From: Deltaproteobacteria bacterium
GTDB lineage: Bacteria; Desulfobacterota; Desulfarculia; JACQYL01
Assembly: GCA_016208165.1 (NCBI GenBank)
Contig: JACQYL010000117.1
Span: forward strand, 1-63,452
DNA length: 63,452 nt
Direction: 5' to 3'
This document shows positions 36,101 through 43,724 of this stretch, in pieces (position 1 is the first letter of the stretch; the number at the start of each line of letters is the position of its first letter). A model generated the notes under the pieces. The model had not been told where the DNA came from and did not search any database. It was given only the letters and a program-made list of their open reading frames with translations. The position numbers and the translations under genes are program-made.

Positions 36101-37398
36101 GTTTGATCGAACGCCGTACCGGCCGTCTCCGTGGCGGTGAACGTATCCGAACCCGGCACGCCCGCTTTGGCCGCTACCGTCAGTTCATCGGTGGTCGCGT
36201 CGTAACGCGCTGTGAGCCATTGCGAAAGCACCGTATTTCCATTGACGGCGTCCGCCAGATCGGCCCCCAACGCGTCCTGGGTAGGGGGAACGCCATAGTT
36301 CACGGTTATGGTTTCTTCCGTATTCCCAAATTGGAAGTTGATCGAGTACGTGGTGTCCCCCAGCGCCGCCGAAACGGTGTTCACCGCCGCATAGCCCGTT
36401 TCCACGAACACCAGCGAGTCGTTGGTATCGTCAAACACAAATCCGGAATCGACTTCAGCCACGGCGCCGGAGAACCGGCTGTGACTGGTGCTGAACGGCG
36501 TGGTGACGGTCCTCATCTTATAACTATTGCCCGTTTCGTCCGAAGCTTTGGCCGTGAGGCTGAAGACACCGTCTTCGTATGTGGCGTCGACGGCGTCGTT
36601 GAGATCAAGGTCGTGCCGGACGGCTCGCACCAGGCCGCGTCCGAGTTCATCCTGGGTTGCCGAAGCACTGGTGGTATAAGAAACCGTGTGATCCACGCCG
36701 TCATCCAGCGTGATCGTGATGTCGTAGGTGCTATTATCGGCGGGGTTGGATAACACCCAGTTGTTCAGTTGCGCCTGTTGTCCCGTGGCCATACCACTAT
36801 ACGCATACGCCAGTTTCCCGGTGTTATTATGGGGCTCGGCGATGACCGGGTTCAGATCCGCCACCAGGAAGTCACTTCCCGGGAGGTTGTAGGCCTGGAA
36901 AACCCCGTCGTTTATTTCCGCCTGTATGCTCTTGCCATTCCCGTTGTATGTGCCGTCGGCATTGAATGGCGCATATGCGGTCCGGGTGCCGCCGAAAATG
37001 TAGGAATTGCCGACTCGCGTGTTGCCCAGACGAATCAAGCTCTCGATTACACCTTCTATCTCCGTCACAGCGGCCTGCCGGCTTTCCGCGCTTTGAGTTC
37101 CATTGGCCTGTTGGACCGCCAACGTTTTGGCCCCCTGAAGCAGATTCGACGCTTCCTGCAGCACGCTCTCCGTGGTGGACAACCAGGAATCCGCACGCAC
37201 TATGTTTCGAGGATATTGTTCGGTCCTCGAAATCACTTCCCTGTAAGACAGGATGCGCCCCATATCCAGCGGCCCGTCCGAAGCCTTGAGCACCTGTTTT
37301 CCGGTGCTCACCTGGGTTTGATATTCGAGCAGGCGTTCTTGATTGTTCAGGATGCCGCCAAGTATGGACTGGTAAATCATGTTTTGGGTTACTCGCAT
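33121..37398 (-). CDS. flgL: Giant hook-filament junction protein FlgL
   Basis: A 1425-residue FlgL, three to five times the usual 300-400. The terminal parts are normal: residues 1-150 have MRVTQNMIYQSILGGILNNQ, QVSTGKQVLKASDGPLDMGR and GNSYIFGGTRTAYAPFN; the last 100 residues are helical (LLSEAEDVDITEAITRLLNQ). Residues about 150-1310 form a huge central insertion. It contains four copies of a 80-100-residue module (556-648, 782-862, 910-993, 1083-1183) and two related units at about 225-297 and 351-426. GGGAGGA precedes the ATG. FlgL joins hook to filament; the insertion should project outside the junction, and may match the giant flagellin filament in girth. It lies in flgM-flgN-flgK-flgL order. 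Confidence 0.96.
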   Translation of the reverse strand: MRVTQNMIYQSILGGILNNQERLLEYQTQVSTGKQVLKASDGPLDMGRILSYREVISRTEQYPRNIVRADSWLSTTESVLQEASNLLQGAKTLAVQQANGTQSAESRQAAVTEIEGVIESLIRLGNTRVGNSYIFGGTRTAYAPFNADGTYNGNGKSIQAEINDGVFQAYNLPGSDFLVADLNPVIAEPHNNTGKLAYAYSGMATGQQAQLNNWVLSNPADNSTYDITITLDDGVDHTVSYTTSASATQDELGRGLVRAVRHDLDLNDAVDATYEDGVFSLTAKASDETGNSYKMRTVTTPFSTSHSRFSGAVAEVDSGFVFDDTNDSLVFVETGYAAVNTVSAALGDTTYSINFQFGNTEETITVNYGVPPTQDALGADLADAVNGNTVLSQWLTARYDATTDELTVAAKAGVPGSDTFTATETAGTAFDQTQVESTFNRKDFTVTADLLADSDAVRGVVYDGKEVARFVAQAMEAKSAASGFSFEYSVEYDFIDDQETLNRFTITNNQSNNSDMQLLWTASEIRETLAFANRDPNPLNAGDVVTSEEEVEFTILSGVNDRFRINVDGGGVTEITLAAGAYTAEELADHMQSRINAATNAVKVDYSESRGGQFAITSQSSGMTSTIRLMAGEGPERQSDFLRTIGFSTEAGITIAGSGPGSLDSTTLLNLDSILNPSNHQIDLTLQAGGTWAIADNGGFPSLSVTSSNASSIELDFDGDLVGDLHLDVSGWAAGQTLSLDLAREYRENSYYDDGTDSVFVKDLNGGAGIRMEAPPQYVVDAFNNSISYNSDLGGGVLAIPSGTYTGEELAAVIEQEFNNATASMDFSVNYSDGRFSIAKRGGSLDLDWADPASTALGLLGFRPYATSGALSYTSDYAVQTYHVSAMDRAGNLARIDMAPFEVIGGGANRNNIIRFNDGGVAQVEIPPGFYDGAQLAQAIESRMEAESLASGGGHDYTVEFRDGTFTFINEDGAPPVTLDWTVAGNASDLLGFVNGSTLVGEVSYTSQFVIPDLTVHDFVERMNAGFASAGVNITVLMNGEGNGLELIDTNDPRDRVTNMRVFMSDTARDLGIYKEDRLITIDDNINTVYFSIPSAASGTTYQATLTPGTYNGNQMAKALKNVLEQALDITDPTNETTATFQVDYSPDRGVFAITPSTEMEIHWVTSPLPAGAGSSAASVLGITTDWVFSGAGPFSPQYSDETAGAEGMPSSITGTDLNPLLKAYTGVGDLYGGAGVDPGKIEIVNGSKRVEVDLEGVRNMRELMARINSADVEVRSKFNKNSTALKLESLIDGAVPVVLSVDDDTAQLLGLSAGRDILDTLYDFKQALMNNDSESLENVAANLQAGMDRFSEHLVESGARLQIVDQTQQYIEQYSLELKGLLSEAEDVDITEAITRLLNQEQAVQATLQSASRLVSLSLLDFLD
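33850..35733 (-). repeat. Four-fold protein repeat encoded within flgL
   Basis: Modules at 35455-35733, 34813-35055, 34420-34671 and 33850-34152 each encode a strand ending in [L/I]xxGxYxxxxLAxxh, a short helix, then VxYxxxxGxFxI and a hydrophobic strand and closing LG[F/I]. Examples: IPSGTYTGEELAAVIE, IPPGFYDGAQLAQAIE, LAAGAYTAEELADHMQ, LTPGTYNGNQMAKALK. The copies are diverged at the DNA level, so the duplications are old. The pattern is of adhesin-like or fibre-like domains displayed outside the junction. Confidence 0.75.
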
Positions 37399-37419
37399 GA
37401 GCCGGTATCCTCCCGCTGA

Positions 37420-39147
37420 TTACCTTCGGAGTGTATCCAGAAGAGTCTGAAAGAGCTGATCCGTTACGGTGATCAGCTTGCTGCTCGCTTGAAAGGCATA
37501 TTGGAACTTCATTATCTGGGTCATCTCTTCGTCCAGGGATACTCCGGAAACCGAAGATTTGAGTACTTCCAGCTGCTCCACGATACTGCTGTAATGTTGT
37601 TCATTGGTCTCGGCCTCCAGTTTGATGACCCCAACGCGACCTACGATTTCCCCGAAATAGGTTTCAAAGGTAGCCGTTCCTCCGTTCATGACGTTGCCCA
37701 TCTGCAACTCGTTGATACGCAACGCCACACTATTGTCGCCCGCGTCCGGAGATTCCCCTGCAGCGATCTTGTCCGTGTTCGCCACCACTTCCGAGGCCAC
37801 CGCCATTTTGGAAGCCATACCCTGCGAGCCGCTTATATGATACGTGTCCCCGGGCTGAGGGACCAACGGCGGATTGAACGGAGGAGTGGTGCCGTCCGCT
37901 ATGGTGATCTGCATTCCGTCGAAGCGGATCGGAATACCGCTGGCATAGGTCCAGACATAATCACCGGGCGCGCCCGTGGGATCCTTGAGTTCGTCCCCCG
38001 TCCGTTCGTTGACAATCCTGAACTCGGTTCCCGAAATAAACTCGATCCTATAATCGTCCATGGTCAGGGCAGTTATGTCAAATACCGAGCCTTCGAGGGT
38101 TAGATGGCCCGCGTTCCGGTCGTCACTCTGTATGGTGGGCGGGAGAATCTCGAAGAACCGATTACCGCTGGTTCCGTCGAGTCCATATCCGCTATAGTGC
38201 AGCTTGTTGACTTCATTGACCACGCTCGCGGCCAGCAGGTCCAGGTCTTCCAGGATTCCCGGAATGGTCTCGTCACGCAGAGTCAGCCACGCAGCCAGCT
38301 TCCCCTTCGAAATATTCGGCATGACGCTGTCCTGATTGCTCCCACCCATATATTTTATGTCGTGGAATTCCGACTCCGACAGCAGGTCGTCCGCTGAGAG
38401 ATCCCATTTATGTTGCCCCGACACCAACGGACTTCCGCCCGACAAGAAGACATGAAATACGGGCTCCCCGCTGGGGCCGGACTCCTCGAGATACTCGATA
38501 TCCAGATACGTGGCCAACTCATCGACGAGTTGGTCCCTCTTATCCCTCAAATCGTTGGCCACAACGTCCCGGCCCGTTTCAGCGGATTGGATGAGGCTGT
38601 TTAGTTCTCGTATTCGCTCCGTTATACTATTGACTTCCGCTATGGCGCCCTGAATCTGAACATCCAGGGAACGCCTCGTCTGGTTGAGGGCGTCGCTTCT
38701 GGATTCAAAGGCCTGGGCCAGTTTGTTCGCAGCGGAGACCACGGCGTTTCTTTCGGTGTATCCGCCGGGCTCGTTGGCAAGGTCGGACCATGCGTTCCAG
38801 AAGTCGTTCAAGGACTTGTTAATCCCATACTCTTCGTTCTCGGTAAGAATGGTCTCCACCTCGTTGAGAACCCGATTTTGGGCTTCCCAGCGAGACTGAA
38901 ACTGGCTTTCCCGATTCGTTTCACGGTAAAGAAAGGTGTCCACTTGGCGCCGGATGGACTGAATGTTAACACCATTTCCCAGTTGCCCGAAGGCGGCTTC
39001 CGATGGACGTTCACTTGTGAACACCACTCTCTGACGCGAGTATCCTTCCGTGTTCACGTTGGCCACGTTGTGGCCGGCGACACCCAGCGCCACTTGGTTA
39101 CGTAGCAGTGCGTTGGCCGCCAGTCCCAGCAATGAGTTTAAATTCAT
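37420..39147 (-). CDS. flgK: Flagellar hook-associated protein FlgK
   Basis: A 575-residue hook-filament junction protein. N-terminal rod/hook-type block LLGLAANALLRNQVALGVAG followed by HNVANVNTEGYSRQRVVF; C-terminal SLDEEMTQIMKFQYAFQASS and ITVTDQLFQTLLDTLR, both coiled-coil halves of the D0/D1 domain. Length is close to the family norm, in contrast with the giant FlgL next to it. GAGGGAGGG precedes the ATG. It is followed by flgL after 21 bases. It is exported by the flagellar type III system with FlgN as its likely chaperone. Confidence 0.97.
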   Translation of the reverse strand: MNLNSLLGLAANALLRNQVALGVAGHNVANVNTEGYSRQRVVFTSERPSEAAFGQLGNGVNIQSIRRQVDTFLYRETNRESQFQSRWEAQNRVLNEVETILTENEEYGINKSLNDFWNAWSDLANEPGGYTERNAVVSAANKLAQAFESRSDALNQTRRSLDVQIQGAIAEVNSITERIRELNSLIQSAETGRDVVANDLRDKRDQLVDELATYLDIEYLEESGPSGEPVFHVFLSGGSPLVSGQHKWDLSADDLLSESEFHDIKYMGGSNQDSVMPNISKGKLAAWLTLRDETIPGILEDLDLLAASVVNEVNKLHYSGYGLDGTSGNRFFEILPPTIQSDDRNAGHLTLEGSVFDITALTMDDYRIEFISGTEFRIVNERTGDELKDPTGAPGDYVWTYASGIPIRFDGMQITIADGTTPPFNPPLVPQPGDTYHISGSQGMASKMAVASEVVANTDKIAAGESPDAGDNSVALRINELQMGNVMNGGTATFETYFGEIVGRVGVIKLEAETNEQHYSSIVEQLEVLKSSVSGVSLDEEMTQIMKFQYAFQASSKLITVTDQLFQTLLDTLRR

Positions 39148-39165
39148 GACACCCTCCCTCGGGGT

Positions 39166-39669
39166 TTATGCGTTTCTAGAAACGAGTCTTCCGCTATTCG
39201 GTTGAATGTTCCGCATGATACCGGACGATCTGTACGTCTCGGTCTCGTTACGGTTCGGGATCAACGTCAGCAAAAACCGCTTGAAGTGACGGCGGGAATG
39301 CTCGACCAATCTACGGTTTTGCTCGTTGGCTGACAGAACGGCTCGAGTTAGATGCTGTAAACGGATGCGAACCTCGTTCAGACGATGGTTCCATGGGGGA
39401 GGGGCCACTGCCGCTATGCTGGAAAGATTGGCCGACTCGGAAGGTAGTTTCAGGGCTCCCGCTAGTTCGAGGGCAATCCTTTGACGCTCTGCTTCGAACC
39501 TGCGGATGTCTTCGATCAGTCGACTTTTTGAGTCGTTGTTTAGTCCGAGTTCGTCCGACGCCAAACGGGTCAGGAACGTCCGTTCCGCCCGAATGGTATC
39601 GGCGAGTGTCTCGTAGCAGTCCGCTTCTCGGGTTAAAATCCCGAAAAGATCGCAAATCAGATCTTCCAC
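39166..39669 (-). CDS. flgN: FlgN-type flagellar export chaperone
   Basis: A 167-residue helical protein: MEDLICDLFGILTREADCYE, then long amphipathic helices (FEAERQRIALELAGALKLPS), and a basic C-terminus. It is recognised mainly by position between flgM and flgK and by the FlgN-like hydrophobic N-terminal helix. FlgN binds FlgK and FlgL C-termini before export; here it would serve one normal and one giant client. The start is GTG at 39669, with AGGAGG before it. Confidence 0.85.
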   Translation of the reverse strand: MEDLICDLFGILTREADCYETLADTIRAERTFLTRLASDELGLNNDSKSRLIEDIRRFEAERQRIALELAGALKLPSESANLSSIAAVAPPPWNHRLNEVRIRLQHLTRAVLSANEQNRRLVEHSRRHFKRFLLTLIPNRNETETYRSSGIMRNIQPNSGRLVSRNA

Positions 39670-39724
39670 ACCAAACCCCTCCTGATGGTACGGAGGGGAA
39701 GAGGATGGTCGATGGACAAATCAA

Positions 39725-40039
39725 CTAAGCCATAAAGTTGAAGAGGGAATCGCGAATGATTTTTTCGGCGATTTGACTACCGTTTACCTGGTAGGTTCCC
39801 TGCTCAATCCGTGACTTGACTTGCTCCACCTTCTCTGCTCGTACGTCGGGCTGCGCCTCAAGAGCGTCGCGGGCACTTTTCATTTCCTGGGCTCGGCTGG
39901 AGATCTCTACACTCTCCCTCGCACCCGAAGGTTTCTCGGCGCGCTCATGACTTTGTTGCTCCTGAGCCCGCTCCGTGTCCGCGGTTTTCATCTGCTTGAG
40001 TAATTCCGCCTGTTGGCTGGTCGTTTTATCAATCCGCAT
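39725..40039 (-). CDS. flgM: Anti-sigma-28 factor FlgM
   Basis: A 104-residue, highly charged and mostly disordered protein. The C-terminal half has the FlgM signature (EKVEQVKSRIEQGTYQVNGS, then QIAEKIIRDSLFN), which binds sigma-28 and is exported once the hook is finished. The start at 40039 is preferred over the in-frame ATG at 40069: AAAGGAGG lies before it, and the sigma-28 promoter at 40075-40101 would start transcription at about 40068, so the upstream ATG would have no leader. It heads the series flgM-flgN-flgK-flgL-csrA-fliW. Confidence 0.94.
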   Translation of the reverse strand: MRIDKTTSQQAELLKQMKTADTERAQEQQSHERAEKPSGARESVEISSRAQEMKSARDALEAQPDVRAEKVEQVKSRIEQGTYQVNGSQIAEKIIRDSLFNFMA

Positions 40040-40074
40040 AAGATTGATCGCCTCCTTTGGAGTATTCATCGATT

Positions 40075-40101
40075 TTATCGGCAGCAGATGTCAGAACTTT
40101 A
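40075..40101 (-). promoter_or_regulatory. Near-perfect sigma-28 promoter of flgM
   Basis: On the minus strand TAAAGTTC (40101-40094), 11 bases, then GCCGATAA (40082-40075). The consensus is TAAAGTTT-N11-GCCGATAA, so 15 of 16 positions match, at the right spacing. It directs transcription of flgM and genes downstream, giving autoregulation of the anti-sigma factor. Confidence 0.85.
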
Positions 40102-40147
40102 GCCTGTTTTGCAGGCGATATCAATAAAATCATAGGATTCTTGAAAC

Positions 40148-40507
40148 TCATTCCGGTTCTTCTCCCGCCTGCGTTCCGTCAGCCGCTGCTTCCTCCCCCT
40201 CCGTTCCCGTCGATGAATGCTCGGCAGCCGGCTCCATCTGTTTCATCAGCATCTCAGCCAGCCCCAAGCCTCCCCGTTCACTCAACACGACCGATAAACC
40301 CTGATCGTACAGCGAAGTGTACAGCTCCTCTTCCCTCCGATTTCCCCAAAATTCGCTCTTGGGGATGGTTTTCCTCATGCCTTTCAACAATTGTTCCCAA
40401 AACAGGGCTTCGAACTCTTCGCATGCTTGTTTGAGCACCTTTTTATCGGCTTTCGGGCCCTCAACCGTCTGAGGGTTCAAGTGCAACAAAAAGTCAAAAT
40501 GCCCCAT
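40148..40507 (-). CDS. flgJ: FlgJ N-terminal rod-binding protein (no muramidase domain)
   Basis: A 119-residue protein corresponding only to the rod-cap domain of FlgJ: VLKQACEEFEALFWEQLLKG, IPKSEFWGNRREEELYTSLY and the SERGGLGLAEMLMKQM block. The peptidoglycan hydrolase half of the enteric protein is missing, as in many non-enteric bacteria, so another enzyme must open the wall. The Pro/Glu-rich tail is not conserved in style. GAGGGAAG lies before the ATG. It lies between flgI and flgM. Confidence 0.9.
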   Translation of the reverse strand: MGHFDFLLHLNPQTVEGPKADKKVLKQACEEFEALFWEQLLKGMRKTIPKSEFWGNRREEELYTSLYDQGLSVVLSERGGLGLAEMLMKQMEPAAEHSSTGTEGEEAAADGTQAGEEPE

Positions 40508-40529
40508 TCCCGTGTCTTCCCTCTGTATC

Positions 40530-41678
40530 CTACAAAAGTCTTAAATCAGCCTGTAATGCTCCGGCTTCCTTGATCGCCATGAGCACCGAAATGAGGTCTC
40601 TCGGCGACACGCCGATGGCGTTCAGCGCCCGGACCACTTCTCCGATCGTTACTCCCTCCGGAAGAAGCAGCAATTTGTTTTCTTCCTCGTTCACGTACAC
40701 ATCCGTCCTCGGAACCACCACCGTTCGGCCTCTTTCGGAAAAAGGCTCCGGTTGGGACACCTCCGGGGTCTCTCGGATCACGATGTTCAGATTTCCATGA
40801 GCAACGGCCACAGTGGATACCCGGACGTTTTCTCCCATCACCACAGTGCCGGTGCGCTCGTTCAAAATGACTACGGCCTTGGCGTCCGGCCTGACGTTCA
40901 CGTTTTCGACCTGGTAGAGGAACTCGACCACGTCGGCCTGGTCCCTTTCCGGAACATCCACACTCACCGCACTCGCATCTATCGGTTTCGCCACCGCCGA
41001 TCCGAAGTGTTCGTTGATCCTTTCCGCCATTCGATAGGCTGTGGTGAAATCGGCTTTGTACAGGTTAAGCCTAACCTTTCTAGCATGTGCGATCGACAGC
41101 GGGAGATCCTTTTCGACCAGCCCACCATTGATCACCGTCCCCACAGTCAGATGATTCTGCTGGACTGAGGCGCCTGCGCCCCCGGCTCCGAACCCGCCCA
41201 CGGACACGGGCCCCTGGCCCACCGCATAGATCTCTCGGTTTGGAGCTCGAAGGGGAGTCAACAACAGAGTCCCTCCCTGCAGACTCTTCGCATCTCCCAA
41301 AGAGGAGACCAGAACATCCAGACGCGTCCCCGCTTTGGCGAAGGGAGGAAGTTCCGCCGTGACCATAACCGTTGCCGTGTTTTTCACACGAATCGCGCTG
41401 GGGGAAATGGTCACGCCCAATTTGTACAACATGTTCGACAGGATCTGCTTTGTGAATTCGGCGCGGGTCCCGTCCCCGGTACCGTTCAAACCGACGACGA
41501 TGCCGTATCCGATGAGCTGATTCGCACGAAAACCTTCAAAATTGGCAATGTCCTTTATTCTGACATTGGCAGATGCCCAAGGCGCCTGAAAAAGGACGAA
41601 CCATCCTGTTATGAAGGCGGCGGTCAACGCCCGTTTCACTCGAAGCTTATTAAAGGCTCTTCCCGTTTCTCCCGTCAT
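40530..41678 (-). CDS. flgI: Flagellar P-ring protein FlgI
   Basis: A 382-residue periplasmic protein that forms the P ring around the rod in the peptidoglycan layer. An N-terminal signal peptide (ALTAAFITGWFVLFQAPWAS-A) precedes the mature start NVRIKDIANFEG. Family blocks: NQLIGYGIVVGLNGTGDGT, the MLYKLGV region, VMVTAELPPFAKAGTRLDVL, SSLGDAKSLQGGTLLLTPL and GFGAGGAGASVQQNH. Start chosen at 41678 with AGGAAGG upstream; an earlier TTG at 41741 overlaps the lipoprotein stop. It normally follows flgH directly; here three lipoprotein genes intervene. Confidence 0.96.
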   Translation of the reverse strand: MTGETGRAFNKLRVKRALTAAFITGWFVLFQAPWASANVRIKDIANFEGFRANQLIGYGIVVGLNGTGDGTRAEFTKQILSNMLYKLGVTISPSAIRVKNTATVMVTAELPPFAKAGTRLDVLVSSLGDAKSLQGGTLLLTPLRAPNREIYAVGQGPVSVGGFGAGGAGASVQQNHLTVGTVINGGLVEKDLPLSIAHARKVRLNLYKADFTTAYRMAERINEHFGSAVAKPIDASAVSVDVPERDQADVVEFLYQVENVNVRPDAKAVVILNERTGTVVMGENVRVSTVAVAHGNLNIVIRETPEVSQPEPFSERGRTVVVPRTDVYVNEEENKLLLLPEGVTIGEVVRALNAIGVSPRDLISVLMAIKEAGALQADLRLL

Positions 41679-41737
41679 GCCTACCAACGTTCCTTCCTGT
41701 TCACGGCTCGTGGTTTGCCCGCAATAGGACCCTACGG

Positions 41738-43654
41738 TCAATTAACGATGACCGTAGCGCTCGCCAGCTGGCTGTCCGAATCGTATACGACCAGGAGTCC
41801 GGTATACGTCCCGGCCACGGCCGTAGGATCGACAGTTACGGTAACCTGGTTTCCGTTCACCGCGGCAGAAGCCACGGAGTTGTTCGTCACCTGAGCGCTG
41901 TACGGCGGTACGCCTCCCGTTACCAGGAAGGTCAGCAGATCGCCCGCCGCTGCTGACAGAGAACTCGGAGTAATCGCCAGCATCTCCGGTTCTCTCAGTA
42001 TCGTAACGCCGGCCGTGAGTGTCTGATTGTTGGCGTCCACGATTCGAATCACGTCCGAATAGGTCCCTTCCACTGCGTCACTCGCAATCGTCATGGTGAT
42101 CACGTTTCCGCTGACGCTCAGGCTCGCGACATCTATGAGCGTCGTATCCATGACCGTTACCTGATACGGTTCCACACCGCAGAACACCAGGTACCTGAGT
42201 TGGTTTCCCGCACTGCCCGAGGCTGTTCCGGGTTCCGTCTTAAAGGCGCAGCCGGTTCCGGCAACCACGACTTCCCCGAATACCCGGAGGCCGTTGGCGT
42301 CGTATACTTCGACCACTTCCGGATACGAAGTGTCCTCCTCGGCCGGGTTGGCCGAAATCGTGAAGTGGACTTCATTTCCGTTCCGGATGACCGCCGAACC
42401 AACGGAAGCATTGTTCACCAATGCTTCGTATGGCGGCGTTCCTCCGAAAAGGAAGAACACGATCGTATCTTCTTTCTGGCCCTTCTGACTCAGGGGATAT
42501 ATCTGGAAAGCCTTGCTGACCATGATACGACACGTATCTTCGTCACCGCGGCTGTCTTCGATTCGTATCACGGTGATTCCTTCATTCTGAGCCGTAAAAC
42601 GAACCCGGTTAAACGACAGCTCCTCCAAGGCGCCCACGCTTTGATCGCCGTTGAAAAAGAAGTACGGCGGCAACCCGTAATTCGCCGTGAGAATGAGTTC
42701 CTCTCCGGGAAGCAGATTGGCCTCGCTGGGAGTAATCATGGTGCGGTTCTGGATGACGGTTATGGTGGAATAGCCCTGGGTGTCGTTGTCGTCGTCGACG
42801 ATGGCTTCTGTTGTTCCTAACTGAAAAGCGGTGAATACCGCCTCGTCGTTGTCAGCCCAACCTCCGGGGGGAGCGCTGAGGACTCCGACGGAGGGGTCCG
42901 ACAGATGCCAGTCAAAATAGGGCGGAGTTCCGCCGTTGGCTCTTAACGTGATCGATTCACCCAAACTTAACGTGACCCTATTCGGAACGATCTTCGGCTC
43001 TCCGGCCACGATGTCCAGAGTTGCCGCAGCGGCCAGGTTCTTGGAATCGAACACCGTGATCTTCAGCTTGCCGGCGGCCAAGGGCATTACAAAAAGGTTC
43101 TTTCCCGAGCCGTCAGGTACGACTTGCGCCAGGTATGGTTTATCCAGCGTCCAGAAGTAGGGGGGAGTTCCGCCCGATCCCACAAAACGCATGGTCGGCG
43201 TCGGTTCGATGTCCAGGGGCACCGTTGCCTTGGGCGGGCTTATGGTGGGAAACAGATCGGTTATAGTGATTTCGAGGCTTCCCCAGTTGCCGGCGCTGTC
43301 CGTGACCCAAATGGTTACTTCGCGCGTAGGCCCGATACCCCAGAGATAGTCCGAAGCCACCAGGTAAGTGCTTGATCCGTCGGGAGCGGTGCGACTCTCG
43401 TCAAAGCTGGACCACGTCTGGTCTCCGCTGCTGCGGAGTGACCAGAAATACTTGGGGGAACCGCCGGTCACGCTCAGATGAAGATCTTCCCCATAAAACA
43501 ACGACACACCGTCCGGGGAATGGATGGCCAGAATGGGACCCGCGGGCCCGGAAGGGTCCTGGTTCGAGGATCCGTCGGAGCCGCCGCCTCCGCCACATCC
43601 CATCATCAGAACGGCGACGAGAAACACCCACCCATGGAACATCGCTTTTTTCAT
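41738..43654 (-). CDS. Large lipoprotein with Ig-like GGxPPY repeats
   Basis: A 638-residue lipoprotein. The signal peptide MKKAMFHGWVFLVAVLMMG-C ends in a lipobox, with acylated Cys19 followed by Gly/Ser-rich linker (GGGGGSDGSS). The rest is beta-rich and repeats the motif GGxPPYxx (GGSPKYFW, GGTPPYFW, GGTPPYFDW, YGLPPYFFF, GGTPPYEAL, CGVEPYQVT, GGVPPYSAQ) about every 75-90 residues, each within an Ig-like or cadherin-like sandwich. The protein is probably anchored to the inner or outer membrane in the periplasm. It sits between flgH and flgI in the same strand, so a flagellar-basal-body or envelope role is plausible but unproved. Its paralogs follow upstream. Confidence 0.75.
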   Translation of the reverse strand: MKKAMFHGWVFLVAVLMMGCGGGGGSDGSSNQDPSGPAGPILAIHSPDGVSLFYGEDLHLSVTGGSPKYFWSLRSSGDQTWSSFDESRTAPDGSSTYLVASDYLWGIGPTREVTIWVTDSAGNWGSLEITITDLFPTISPPKATVPLDIEPTPTMRFVGSGGTPPYFWTLDKPYLAQVVPDGSGKNLFVMPLAAGKLKITVFDSKNLAAAATLDIVAGEPKIVPNRVTLSLGESITLRANGGTPPYFDWHLSDPSVGVLSAPPGGWADNDEAVFTAFQLGTTEAIVDDDNDTQGYSTITVIQNRTMITPSEANLLPGEELILTANYGLPPYFFFNGDQSVGALEELSFNRVRFTAQNEGITVIRIEDSRGDEDTCRIMVSKAFQIYPLSQKGQKEDTIVFFLFGGTPPYEALVNNASVGSAVIRNGNEVHFTISANPAEEDTSYPEVVEVYDANGLRVFGEVVVAGTGCAFKTEPGTASGSAGNQLRYLVFCGVEPYQVTVMDTTLIDVASLSVSGNVITMTIASDAVEGTYSDVIRIVDANNQTLTAGVTILREPEMLAITPSSLSAAAGDLLTFLVTGGVPPYSAQVTNNSVASAAVNGNQVTVTVDPTAVAGTYTGLLVVYDSDSQLASATVIVN

Positions 43655-43724
43655 TGCTTCCCCTGCTTCGTTGATCCGGAGAGCCGAGTAGCACCCGTCT
43701 CCATCGTTATCATTCGGACGTACG

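Noticed and set aside
33910-37419. Several 200-300-codon plus-strand frames opposite flgL
   Set aside because: Shadows of the giant flgL frame, which is open throughout and has recognisable ends and repeats.
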